From: Dyella caseinilytica
Lineage (GTDB): Bacteria; Pseudomonadota; Gammaproteobacteria; Xanthomonadales; Rhodanobacteraceae
Length of the DNA: 64,000 nucleotides
Direction of reading: 5' to 3'
Assembly: GCF_016865235.1 (NCBI RefSeq)
Contig: NZ_CP064030.1
Location: forward strand, 1,674,001-1,738,000
The notes beneath the pieces are model-generated. The model searched no databases, was not told the origin of the DNA, and saw nothing but the letters and a program-made list of their open reading frames with translations. Shown here one piece after another: positions 34,941 to 43,328 of the stretch. Position 1 is the stretch's first letter. The number at the start of each line of letters is the position of its first letter. Made by a program: the position numbers and the translations under genes.

Positions 34941-35063
34941 CGCCCGCACCTGCTTGCATATCGGCTGAGAGGTTTTCCTTTCACTTTTCTTGATCGCGTC
35001 CCTTCTCGTTCCACCCTACGAGCCATGGATCGGGAGTGGGGTGCCCAGCACCGAGGAGGAACC

Positions 35064-36545
35064 ATGAGTTATCCCCGTCTCGTCAGCAGCCGTCTTTTCA
35101 GCGGTCTGATGTGCTGTGCCATGGCGATGGGCCTTGCAGGCCCGGGCATGGCATGGGCGCAAACGGTCCCGGCTGCCACGGCCTTGCCCGATTTCACTGG
35201 CATCGTGCAGAAGAATGCCCCGGCCGTTGTGCAGGTGGAGGCCAAGTACACCGGCCACCGCCCCAAAGGTGCGGGCGGCGGCATGCCGATGCAAGGTATG
35301 GATCCAGGACAGGCTGAAATCTTCCGGCGCTTCTTCGGCATGCCCATGATGCCGTCGCCCGAAGACCAGGCTCGCACCTCGCTCGGCTCAGGATTCATCC
35401 TTTCCAGCGATGGTTACATCATCACCAATAACCATGTGGTGGATGGCGCTGATACGGTGACGGTCCGCTTGCAGGATCGTCGCACGTTGACCGCCAAGGT
35501 GGTTGGCACCGATGCCACCTATGACATTGCCCTGCTGAAGGTTGATGCTGGTGGCAATCTGCCGGCGGTAACGATCGGCGATTCGCGGTTGCTCAAGCCG
35601 GGGCAGTGGGTGTTGGCCATCGGCTCGCCGTTTGGTTTTGACTACACGGTGACACAGGGCATCGTCAGCGCCGTGGGGCGTAACTTGGGCAGCCAGGATC
35701 AGCCTGCGACCTCCTTCATTCAGACCGACGTGCCGATCAATCGCGGTAATTCCGGCGGTCCCCTGTTCAACCTGCAAGGCCAAGTGGTCGGCGTCAACTC
35801 GCAGATCTATTCGAGTTCCGGCGGCTACCAAGGTGTGGCTTTCTCGATTCCGATCGACTTGGCGATGAACGTCGTCGATCAGCTCAAGGCCAAGGGATAT
35901 GTCACACGCGGCGAACTGGGCGTGATGATCAAGCCGGTCGATGACGATGTCGTCAAAGCCCTCAAGCTGGATCGTGCACAGGGTGCGATTGTGGTCAGTG
36001 TGTCGCCGAACAGTGCGGCGCAGAAGGCCGGGCTGCAGGCGGGTGACATCATCCTTGCTTATAACGGACATACCATCGATCAGGGCGCTGACCTGCCTCC
36101 GCTGGTATCGATGACCAAGCCTGGTGATACGGTGCCCGTGCAGATCCTGCGCAATGGCCAGACCAAGACCCTCAACGCCACCATTGGCACCATGCCGCGT
36201 GACAAGAATGCTCTTGCCAGTGCGGAAGCCAGTGCTCCGAGCAAGGGTGCCGATGCGTTGGGCTTGACCGTGCAGAGCGTAGATCAGTCCACCCGAAGCC
36301 AACTTGGCCTGCAAGCCGGCGAGGGTGTGGCGATCGCCAATGTCACCGGACCGGTGGCCGCCCAGGCTGGTTTGCAGCCGGGTGACGTGATCCTGATGGT
36401 GAATCAGAAAAAGGTCGGTAGCGTTGACGCATTCCGTGCCGCTACGGCCGGCGTGAAGCCAGGAGATACGGTTCTCCTGCTGGTACGCCGTGGTGACCAG
36501 AGCAATTTCATTGCCCTGACGGTTGCCGACGCCAAGGACGAGTGA
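35064..36545 (+). CDS. mucD: Periplasmic serine endoprotease, DegP/MucD type
   Basis: Periplasmic protease-chaperone for misfolded envelope proteins. The 493-residue product starts at ATG 35064 behind GAGGAGG, with a signal peptide ending near AWA-Q. The trypsin-like domain has His in ITNNHVVDGADTV, Asp in TYDIALLKVD and Ser in INRGNSGGPLFNLQG. Two PDZ domains follow (about 285-375 and 395-490: GELGVMIKPVDDDVV, AGLQAGDIILAYNG, AGLQPGDVILMVNQ). Third gene of the rpoE-rseA-mucD unit. A 13-residue upstream extension is open but has no ribosome site or signal peptide. Confidence 0.95.
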   Translation: MSYPRLVSSRLFSGLMCCAMAMGLAGPGMAWAQTVPAATALPDFTGIVQKNAPAVVQVEAKYTGHRPKGAGGGMPMQGMDPGQAEIFRRFFGMPMMPSPEDQARTSLGSGFILSSDGYIITNNHVVDGADTVTVRLQDRRTLTAKVVGTDATYDIALLKVDAGGNLPAVTIGDSRLLKPGQWVLAIGSPFGFDYTVTQGIVSAVGRNLGSQDQPATSFIQTDVPINRGNSGGPLFNLQGQVVGVNSQIYSSSGGYQGVAFSIPIDLAMNVVDQLKAKGYVTRGELGVMIKPVDDDVVKALKLDRAQGAIVVSVSPNSAAQKAGLQAGDIILAYNGHTIDQGADLPPLVSMTKPGDTVPVQILRNGQTKTLNATIGTMPRDKNALASAEASAPSKGADALGLTVQSVDQSTRSQLGLQAGEGVAIANVTGPVAAQAGLQPGDVILMVNQKKVGSVDAFRAATAGVKPGDTVLLLVRRGDQSNFIALTVADAKDE

Positions 36546-36556
36546 ACCATCCCCAA

Positions 36557-36583
36557 CAGGGACCTGCCCACGGCAGGTCCCTG
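36557..36583 (+). terminator. Hairpin after mucD (weak terminator)
   Basis: CAGGGACCTGCC (36557-36568) and GGCAGGTCCCTG (36572-36583) form a perfect 12-bp stem with the loop CAC. No T tract follows, so termination would need Rho or would be partial, allowing some read-through into lepA. Confidence 0.55.
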
Positions 36584-36706
36584 GCAGCGGGCGGCTGGAA
36601 TTCAATCCGAATTCTCAATCCATGCGATAATAAGCGGCTAATGTCGCCATCCCGGTGATAGGCTGCCCGCGCATCGCGTGAGGCTGCGAAGCTGACAGCG
36701 TATTCC

Positions 36707-38497
36707 ATGGAACTGATCCGCAATTTCTCTATCATCGCCCATATCGATCACGGCAAGTCGACGCTTGCCGACCGCATCATCCAGATTTGCGGCGGATTGG
36801 CCGAGCGCGAGATGGAGGCCCAGGTGCTGGACAGCAACCCGATCGAACGCGAACGCGGTATCACCATCAAGGCTCAGTCCGTGTCGCTGCCTTACAAGGC
36901 GCGGAACGGCAAGACCTATCAGCTCAATTTCATCGATACGCCCGGCCACGTCGATTTCTCTTATGAGGTGAGCCGGTCACTGGCTGCCTGCGAAGGTGCA
37001 TTGCTGGTCGTGGATGCGGCGCAAGGCGTTGAAGCACAATCGGTGGCCAACTGCTACACGGCGGTGGAGCAGGGGCTGGAAGTGGTGCCGGTGCTCAACA
37101 AGATCGACCTGCCCACCGCCGATCCAGACAAGGTCAAAGGTGAAATCGAAGCCGTAATCGGCATCGATGCCACGGATGCCGTGGCGGTCAGCGCCAAGAC
37201 CGGGCAGAACGTCATTGAAGTGCTCGAGGCGATCGTTGCGCGCATTCCGCCGCCGAAGCCGCGCGATACCGATCGCCTGCAAGCATTGATCATCGATTCC
37301 TGGTTCGACAATTACCTCGGCGTGGTGTCGTTGGTGCGCGTCATGCAGGGCGAAATCAAGCCGGGCGACAAGCTGCTGGTGATGTCGACCGGTCGTGCTC
37401 ACGAAGTCAGCGAAGTGGGTGTGTTCACGCCCAAGCGCAAGAAACTCGACAAGCTGTCCGCAGGCGAAGTGGGTTGGATCACCGCCGCCATCAAGGACGT
37501 GCACGGCGCGCCTGTGGGCGACACGCTGACCCAGGCCGGCAAACCTGCTCCGCATCCGCTTCCCGGCTTCCAGACCATGCAGCCGCGCGTTTTCGCCGGC
37601 CTATTCCCCGTTTCTGCCGATGACTATCCGGCGCTGCGCGAAGCGCTGGACAAGTTGCGCCTCAATGACGCTGCCTTGTTTTTCGAGCCTGAAAGCTCGG
37701 AAGCGATGGGCTTCGGTTTCCGCTGCGGCTTCCTCGGCATGCTGCACATGGAAATCGTGCAGGAGCGTCTTGAGCGAGAGTACGACCTCAACCTGATTAC
37801 CACTGCACCAACGGTGGTTTATCAGATCCTCAAGGCCGATGGCTCGATCATGCAGCTGGATAATCCGGCGCAGCTTCCACCGTCGCCGCAGATCCAGGAG
37901 ATCCGCGAGCCGATCATCGTGGCCAACATCCTCACGCCGCCCGATTACATCGGTAACATCATCACTTTGTGCGAAGAGAAGCGTGGTGTGCAGCGTTCGA
38001 TCCAATACCTGGCGACCCAGGTGCAGATCAGCTACGAGCTGCCGCTGGCCGAAGTGGTACTGGATTTCTTCGACAAGCTGAAGTCCGTGTCGCGTGGTTA
38101 CGCGTCAATGGACTATCACCTTGAACGCTTCGATGCCGGTCCGTTCGTGCGGGTGGACGTCCTGATCAATGGCGACCGCGTCGACGCGTTGAGCTTGATC
38201 GTGCATCGCAGTCATGCAGATCGCCGCGGGCGTGATTTGGTCGAACGCATGAAGGATCTGATTCCGCGTCAGCAGTTCGACGTGGCGATTCAGGCCGCTA
38301 TCGGCGCACAGATCATTGCGCGTTCAACCGTGAAAGCGCTGCGCAAGAACGTTCTTGCCAAATGCTATGGCGGTGACGTCAGCCGCAAAAAGAAGCTGCT
38401 GGAAAAGCAAAAGGAAGGCAAGAAGCGCATGAAGCAGGTTGGCCGGGTGGAGATTCCACAAGAAGCCTTCCTTGCCGTGCTCAAGGTGGACAAATAG
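36707..38497 (+). CDS. lepA: Elongation factor 4 (LepA), ribosome-associated GTPase
   Basis: Translational GTPase that acts on stalled or initiating ribosomes. At 596 residues it is the usual length. G motifs: AHIDHGKSTLADRII (G1), ERGITIKAQ (switch I), DTPGHVDF (G3), NKIDLP (G4). Domains II, III and V are present and the LepA-specific C-terminal domain ends KVGRVEIPQEAFLAVLKVDK-like. The start is ATG 36707 (MELIRNFSIIAHIDHG). Directly upstream of lepB as in most proteobacteria. Confidence 0.98.
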   Translation: MELIRNFSIIAHIDHGKSTLADRIIQICGGLAEREMEAQVLDSNPIERERGITIKAQSVSLPYKARNGKTYQLNFIDTPGHVDFSYEVSRSLAACEGALLVVDAAQGVEAQSVANCYTAVEQGLEVVPVLNKIDLPTADPDKVKGEIEAVIGIDATDAVAVSAKTGQNVIEVLEAIVARIPPPKPRDTDRLQALIIDSWFDNYLGVVSLVRVMQGEIKPGDKLLVMSTGRAHEVSEVGVFTPKRKKLDKLSAGEVGWITAAIKDVHGAPVGDTLTQAGKPAPHPLPGFQTMQPRVFAGLFPVSADDYPALREALDKLRLNDAALFFEPESSEAMGFGFRCGFLGMLHMEIVQERLEREYDLNLITTAPTVVYQILKADGSIMQLDNPAQLPPSPQIQEIREPIIVANILTPPDYIGNIITLCEEKRGVQRSIQYLATQVQISYELPLAEVVLDFFDKLKSVSRGYASMDYHLERFDAGPFVRVDVLINGDRVDALSLIVHRSHADRRGRDLVERMKDLIPRQQFDVAIQAAIGAQIIARSTVKALRKNVLAKCYGGDVSRKKKLLEKQKEGKKRMKQVGRVEIPQEAFLAVLKVDK

Positions 38498-38529
38498 CAG
38501 CGGTCAGAGCACCTCTCGGGAGTCATTGC

Positions 38530-39426
38530 ATGGATTTTGATTTTTCGGCCATTTTGCTCGCACTCACCGTGGTATTCGGGGTGGTGTGGGGTCTTGATCG
38601 CCTGCTTTTCTACAAGAAGCGCAAGGCCCGCTTTGACGAGGCGCGGGAGGAGTACCGTGATCCGATGCCCGTGGACTGGGCGCGATCGCTGTTTCCAGTG
38701 ATTTTTGTGGTGCTGCTGCTGCGCTCCTTCGTTGCCGAACCGTTCCGCATCCCGTCGGGTTCGATGATGCCCACGCTAGATGTGGGCGATTTCATCCTGG
38801 TCAACAAGTTCGCCTATGGTCTGCGCCTGCCGGCCTTCAACAACAAGGTCGTCAGCCTCGGCGAGCCCAAGCGCGGTGACGTGGTGGTATTTCGCTTCCC
38901 CGGATACCTCTGCCGAGATGAAAACGGCAACACCATCCGCAGCGGCGACATGACCTGCGCCGATCCCCATGCCCCCGTGGCTAGCCAGAACTGGATCAAG
39001 CGCGTGGTCGGCGTGCCCGGCGATACCATCGAAGTCCAGGACAGCCGCATCGTCATCAACGGCAAGCCGGTGGTCGATACCCAGATCGGTCCGTTCAAGG
39101 GCAATCCCAGCCGCGCCGAAGACAATTACCTGCTCTACAACAACGCAAGCATCTGGAGCGAGCAGCTCGGTACGGTCAACCATTTGATTGCCCGCATGCC
39201 ATCGCTGCAGACGCCGCCGATCCCGAATTCACGGGTTCCCTCGGTCGTGCCGGACAACTGTTACATCGTGATGGGCGACGATCGCGAAAACAGCGAAGAC
39301 AGCCGCTGGTGGGGTTGTATGCCGGAGCAGAACCTGGTCGGCAAGGCATTCATGATCTGGTTCAGCTGGAAGGGCCTGCATACCGGTGCCGTGGATTTCC
39401 ATCGTATTGGCAACGTGATCCATTGA
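38530..39426 (+). CDS. lepB: Signal peptidase I (canonical)
   Basis: Removes signal peptides from exported preproteins at the periplasmic face. The 298-residue product has two N-terminal transmembrane segments (5-25 and 52-70) separated by a basic cytoplasmic loop. Catalytic Ser78 lies in IPSGSMMPTL and the general-base Lys157 in NWIKRVVGVPGD. Box E is GDDRENSEDSR. The periplasmic domain is long, with an insertion containing paired cysteines as in E. coli LepB. GGGAG precedes the start. This is the housekeeping enzyme; a shorter paralogue is at 17525-18220. Confidence 0.97.
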   Translation: MDFDFSAILLALTVVFGVVWGLDRLLFYKKRKARFDEAREEYRDPMPVDWARSLFPVIFVVLLLRSFVAEPFRIPSGSMMPTLDVGDFILVNKFAYGLRLPAFNNKVVSLGEPKRGDVVVFRFPGYLCRDENGNTIRSGDMTCADPHAPVASQNWIKRVVGVPGDTIEVQDSRIVINGKPVVDTQIGPFKGNPSRAEDNYLLYNNASIWSEQLGTVNHLIARMPSLQTPPIPNSRVPSVVPDNCYIVMGDDRENSEDSRWWGCMPEQNLVGKAFMIWFSWKGLHTGAVDFHRIGNVIH

Positions 39427-39550
39427 CACACAGGGTGTCGACTCCGTGTGGAACCGTGAACATGTCGCTGGCGGCGGACGCTCTGACAGGGCAAAGTATG
39501 TTCAACAGGCTCGGCAGGGCGTGTTCTAACGGCGGCATAGTGAGGGGACT

Positions 39551-39937
39551 ATGAAATCGAAGCAGACTGGTATCACGCTGATCGGATTTCTCGTGGTGTT
39601 GGCGGTGGTTGTCTTTTTCGCCTATATGGCGATGAAGCTGGTGCCTTCCTACACCGAGTACATGGGCGTGGTGAAGGCCATGAACCAGATGTCCAGCGAG
39701 GGTGTAGACGGTAAATCCTTGGATGAAATCCGTCGTGAACTTCTCTTCAAACTAGGCTTTCAGTACGTCGACGACGCAACCATTCATCCCAGTGATATCA
39801 CCATTGGTCAGGGCGCAAGCGGTAACGAGTTGCACGTCAGCTACGACAAGGACGTACCCTTCATGTACAACATCGATTTCCTGATCCATTTCGACAAGAG
39901 TGTGCCCATCCAGGGTAATGTCGTGGCACCCAACTAA
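39551..39937 (+). CDS. DUF4845 domain-containing protein (prepilin-like)
   Basis: The product has 128 residues. The N-terminus KQTGITLIGFLVVLAVVVFFA resembles a type IV prepilin cleavage and transmembrane region with Gly before the hydrophobic stretch, but the residue after it is Ile, not Phe. A periplasmic domain follows (YTEYMGVVKAMNQM, LRDI-like helix, then beta strands NELHVSYDKDVPFMYNIDF). DUF4845 genes sit between lepB and rnc in many gammaproteobacteria. Function unknown. GAGGGGAC precedes the ATG, and only five bases separate it from rnc. Confidence 0.9.
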   Translation: MKSKQTGITLIGFLVVLAVVVFFAYMAMKLVPSYTEYMGVVKAMNQMSSEGVDGKSLDEIRRELLFKLGFQYVDDATIHPSDITIGQGASGNELHVSYDKDVPFMYNIDFLIHFDKSVPIQGNVVAPN

Positions 39938-39942
39938 GCACA

Positions 39943-40602
39943 GTGGAACTGCCTTATCACTTTCGCGATGACTCGCTTGCCGCGCTCGCACTGACTCATC
40001 GCAGCGTCGGCAAGCCGAACAATGAGCGCATGGAGTTTCTTGGTGACGCCCTGCTCGGAGCGATCGTCGCCGAAATGCTTTATGAAACGCACCCCAAGGC
40101 CACCGAAGGGGAGATGTCCCGCCTGCGAGCTCAACTCGTGAACGGTCAGGCGCTGGCGTCGCTGGCGCGTGAACTTGAGCTTGGCGACCAGCTCAAACTG
40201 GGTTCCGGTGAATTGAAAAGTGGCGGATTCCGGCGCGACTCGATTCTTGCAGACGCCTTTGAGGCACTGGTCGCTGCGGTCTATCTGGACGGCGGTTTTG
40301 CGGCCTGCCGGGAGACGGTACGGACCCTGTTTACCGATCGTGTTGCCGCGCTGCCGCGTTCATCCAAGGATGCCAAGACCCGCCTGCAGGAATGGTTGCA
40401 GGCCAATGGTTGGCCCTTGCCACAGTATGAGCTGGTGGCAACCGAGGGTGAAGACCATGCACGAATCTTCGACGTGAACTGCGTGGTCGCAGAGCCGATG
40501 GCAATTACGGCGCCAGGCCGCGGAAGCAGCCGACGACTGGCGGAGCAGGATGCGGCGGAAATCGCGCTGAATCGTCTGCTGGAGTCCCGAGAAGGCGCCT
40601 GA
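39943..40602 (+). CDS. rnc: Ribonuclease III
   Basis: Cleaves double-stranded RNA, including rRNA precursors. The 219-residue product starts at GTG, with no strong ribosome site, suggesting coupling to the DUF4845 gene. The endonuclease domain has the signature NERMEFLGDALL with its metal-binding Glu and Asp, and DAFEALVAAVYLDGG. The double-stranded RNA-binding domain begins at DAKTRLQEWLQANGWPLPQY and ends GSSRRLAEQDAAEIALNRLL. It is followed by era, as in E. coli. Confidence 0.97.
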   Translation: MELPYHFRDDSLAALALTHRSVGKPNNERMEFLGDALLGAIVAEMLYETHPKATEGEMSRLRAQLVNGQALASLARELELGDQLKLGSGELKSGGFRRDSILADAFEALVAAVYLDGGFAACRETVRTLFTDRVAALPRSSKDAKTRLQEWLQANGWPLPQYELVATEGEDHARIFDVNCVVAEPMAITAPGRGSSRRLAEQDAAEIALNRLLESREGA

Positions 40603-40706
40603 TTCCATCCTGGGCCGCCTCCTTTCCACCCCTAAATTTTTTATCAGTGGCGTTCGCCAGCGCGCGGAGCCATGCTTATAGCCGTCTTTAGAGAGTACAG
40701 CGTGCC

Positions 40707-41642
40707 ATGAACGATGAACGCGACGACATCGCCGAAAACGAACTGCCTCATCCGGATTTTCGTTGCGGCTTCGTGGCATTGGCCGGCCGGCCGAATGTCG
40801 GCAAGTCGACCCTGCTCAATGCCCTGATCGGCTTTCGCCTGTCGATTGTCAGCCCGAGGCCACAGACGACACGTCACCGGATCCTGGGCATTGCCACCAG
40901 CGAAGCGGGGCAGATTCTGTATGTCGATACGCCAGGTCTGCACCGCGGCGCCAAGCGCGCGATGAACCGTAGCCTCAATCGCGCGGTGCGTTCGGCGATC
41001 AGCGAAGTCGAGGTGGCTGCGCAAGTTATCGAAGCAGGGCGCTGGACGGACGAAGATCAGGCGCTTTACGAAGCCCTGGCCGAGCAACAGGTTCCCCGCC
41101 TTTTGGTGATCAATAAGGTCGACCTCAGCAAAGACAAGGCGGCCTTGCTGCCGTTCGTGGCCGATCTGTGCGAAAAGCACAGTTTTGACGCCGTGCATTA
41201 CGTCAGTGCGCTCAAGCGCAAGGGACTGGATGCGCTGACGCAAGACATCCTGACGCGCTTGCCGGTGCGAGCGCCGATCTTTGGCGAAGATGAAATCACC
41301 GATCGCAGCGAACGCTTTCTGGCTGCCGAGATGGTGCGCGAGCAGCTGATGCTGCGCCTTGACCAGGAGCTGCCTTACGCCACCACGGTGGAGATCGAGC
41401 AATTCAACGATCGCCCTGATGGGGTAGCAGAAATCCATGCCGTGATCTGGGTCGAACGCGATGGGCAGAAAGCGATCGTGATCGGTCAGGGAGGCGCTCA
41501 GCTGAAAGCCATCGGCACGGCCGCCCGCCGTCATATGGAGCGCATGTTCGATCGCAAGGTGTTCCTGAAGCTCTGGGTCAAGGTGCGCGAGGGCTGGGTT
41601 GACGACGAGGCCATGCTCAAACAGTTCGGCTATACCGACTGA
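40707..41642 (+). CDS. era: GTPase Era (16S rRNA maturation)
   Basis: Essential Ras-like GTPase that binds the 3' end of 16S rRNA and helps 30S assembly. The 311-residue product has G1 GRPNVGKSTLLNALIG, G2 SPRPQTTRHRILG, G3 DTPG and G4 NKVDLSK. The C-terminal KH domain contains KAIVIGQGGAQLKAIGTAAR. Linked to rnc upstream and recO downstream in the standard order. Confidence 0.97.
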   Translation: MNDERDDIAENELPHPDFRCGFVALAGRPNVGKSTLLNALIGFRLSIVSPRPQTTRHRILGIATSEAGQILYVDTPGLHRGAKRAMNRSLNRAVRSAISEVEVAAQVIEAGRWTDEDQALYEALAEQQVPRLLVINKVDLSKDKAALLPFVADLCEKHSFDAVHYVSALKRKGLDALTQDILTRLPVRAPIFGEDEITDRSERFLAAEMVREQLMLRLDQELPYATTVEIEQFNDRPDGVAEIHAVIWVERDGQKAIVIGQGGAQLKAIGTAARRHMERMFDRKVFLKLWVKVREGWVDDEAMLKQFGYTD

Positions 41643-41672
41643 TATGCCGCTGGGGCAGGGGGCTGATGCTTC

Positions 41673-42383
41673 ATGCTGATCGAACAGCAACCAGCCTTTG
41701 TCCTGCATGCGCGTCCTTATCGGGAGACGTCACTGCTGCTCGAATGCCTGACGCGTGATCAGGGTCGTATCGGTGTCGTCGCGCGCGGCGTGCGCAGCCA
41801 GCGTGGACGGTTGCAGCGATCGCTGTTGGAACCTTTTCAGCCCCTGTTGCTTGATTTGCAACTGCGCGGCGAACTGGCCACCTTGCGCAGCGTGGAGTCC
41901 GCAAGCGCGCCCCTTCGTCTGCTGGGCGATGCAGGCTTGGCGGGGCTGTACATCAACGAATTGGTGGTTCGCCTCACCGAGCGTCAGGATCCACACCCCG
42001 AGCTCTACGCCGCCTATGCGCAAACCCTTGGTCGGATGGCGCAGGAGCCGCCGCTCGCCTGGCAGCTTCGTCGGTTCGAGCGCGATTTGCTTGGGGCCTT
42101 GGGGTACGCCCTGCAACTGAGCGAGGATGCCGACAGTGGTGGGCCTTTGCTCGCAGAGGCCTTGTACATCTATCGCCCCGAGCATGGTCCGGTGCGTTGC
42201 CGGAGCGCGGATCCACATGCCGTGCGCGGCAGCGACCTGCAATCCTTGCAAGAGGATCGCTTGCCAGACGCGCAAGGACTGCACGCCCTGCGCGGCATGA
42301 TGCGGGCGCTGATCCGCTTCCACCTGGGTGGTGTCGAATTGCGTGCGTGGCGCGTCCTGCGTGGCGCCATCGTCCGCCGATAA
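41673..42383 (+). CDS. recO: DNA repair protein RecO
   Basis: Recombination mediator that loads RecA with RecF and RecR. The 236-residue product has an N-terminal OB fold (PAFVLHARPYRETSLLLECL, GRIGVVARGVRS). A helical domain follows (AGLYINELVVRLTERQDPHPELY, LRRFERDLLGALGYALQL), with no zinc-finger cysteines as in E. coli RecO. Last gene of the rnc-era-recO run. The stop codon is only five bases from that of the convergent REC-Hpt gene. Confidence 0.95.
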   Translation: MLIEQQPAFVLHARPYRETSLLLECLTRDQGRIGVVARGVRSQRGRLQRSLLEPFQPLLLDLQLRGELATLRSVESASAPLRLLGDAGLAGLYINELVVRLTERQDPHPELYAAYAQTLGRMAQEPPLAWQLRRFERDLLGALGYALQLSEDADSGGPLLAEALYIYRPEHGPVRCRSADPHAVRGSDLQSLQEDRLPDAQGLHALRGMMRALIRFHLGGVELRAWRVLRGAIVRR

Positions 42384-42388
42384 GGAGG

Positions 42389-43123
42389 TCAGGAGGCCTG
42401 CAGCGCTGCCATCGTTTGCCTCAACGATTGGCGAAACGCTGTAAGCGGCAGCATGACACCCCGATGGGAAAGTTTCAGGTGCGATTGCAGTGACGCAATG
42501 TGTTCGCTCAATGCTGCCGCGCCGCAAAAGCCACAGGATGAGCGCAGCTTGTGCAGGCGCGCCTCCAGCGCCTCGGCGTCCTGGCTGAGGTCGTCCCATT
42601 CGCGGTCTATGTTGACCAGTTCTTGGTAGAACAAGCCTCGCAGCGCTTGCATGACGGCCGGTGTGCCGCTGGCATTCAATGCACGTGCGTCATCCAGCAG
42701 CGGCCTGTTTCCAGGGCCGGCGCTCGAGAGGGCAAGCACGTCCTGTAGATCTTTCAAAGTGCAAGGCTTGAGCAACACAGCATGGAAGCCAGCTGCGAGC
42801 AGGGTGCGTTGCTGGTTTGCATCGAGCTCTGCACTGCTAGCCACTGTGGGACTACTGGCCGAGCGTGCATCCGGCGCGTGGCGCAGATGGCGCAACACGC
42901 TCATGGCATCCATGTCCGGCATACGGCAATCGAGGATGAGTAGATCGAAGGCTTCGGTTTGCGCCTGCTCCAGCGCGCTGATTCCGCCGGGACTGAGTGC
43001 GACCCGGGCTCCCAGTTGATGCAAGGCATCGCCTAGAAAGCAAAGGCTGGTGGCATCGTCATCCGCGACCAATACATAGGGTGTCGCGGTAGGAGCGGAT
43101 GAAGTGTCGGCAGATGCCTGCAT
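42389..43123 (-). CDS. Orphan response regulator with receiver and Hpt domains
   Basis: The product has 244 residues. The receiver domain (about 14-130) has the acidic pocket Asp21/Asp22, phospho-acceptor Asp65 in LLILDCRMPD and Lys119 in AVLLKPC. The C-terminal histidine phosphotransfer domain has His191 in LHKLRSSCGFCGA, where the typical motif is HxLKGS. So both phosphorelay sites are present but there is no DNA-binding or enzymatic output. No histidine kinase is adjacent. It probably passes phosphate between a hybrid kinase and a distant regulator; the partner is unknown. Confidence 0.88.
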   Translation of the reverse strand: MQASADTSSAPTATPYVLVADDDATSLCFLGDALHQLGARVALSPGGISALEQAQTEAFDLLILDCRMPDMDAMSVLRHLRHAPDARSASSPTVASSAELDANQQRTLLAAGFHAVLLKPCTLKDLQDVLALSSAGPGNRPLLDDARALNASGTPAVMQALRGLFYQELVNIDREWDDLSQDAEALEARLHKLRSSCGFCGAAALSEHIASLQSHLKLSHRGVMLPLTAFRQSLRQTMAALQAS

Positions 43124-43328
43124 GGCGTAGCGCTTCCTTGTGTCGTGTCCAGATAGCCTGCGTTGTAGCGGTTGATGCGTAATGTGAAAAAGCAGGTTGA
43201 AGTGTATGCCGAGAGTGGCCCTGCAGGGCGTATTCCCGCGCCCGATCCGGGGTGTCCACGGCTGACCTGACCAGTCCGTACACGGTCATGTCCGTATCGT
43301 TCAGCTTAGTTTGGCAGAATGCACCTAC

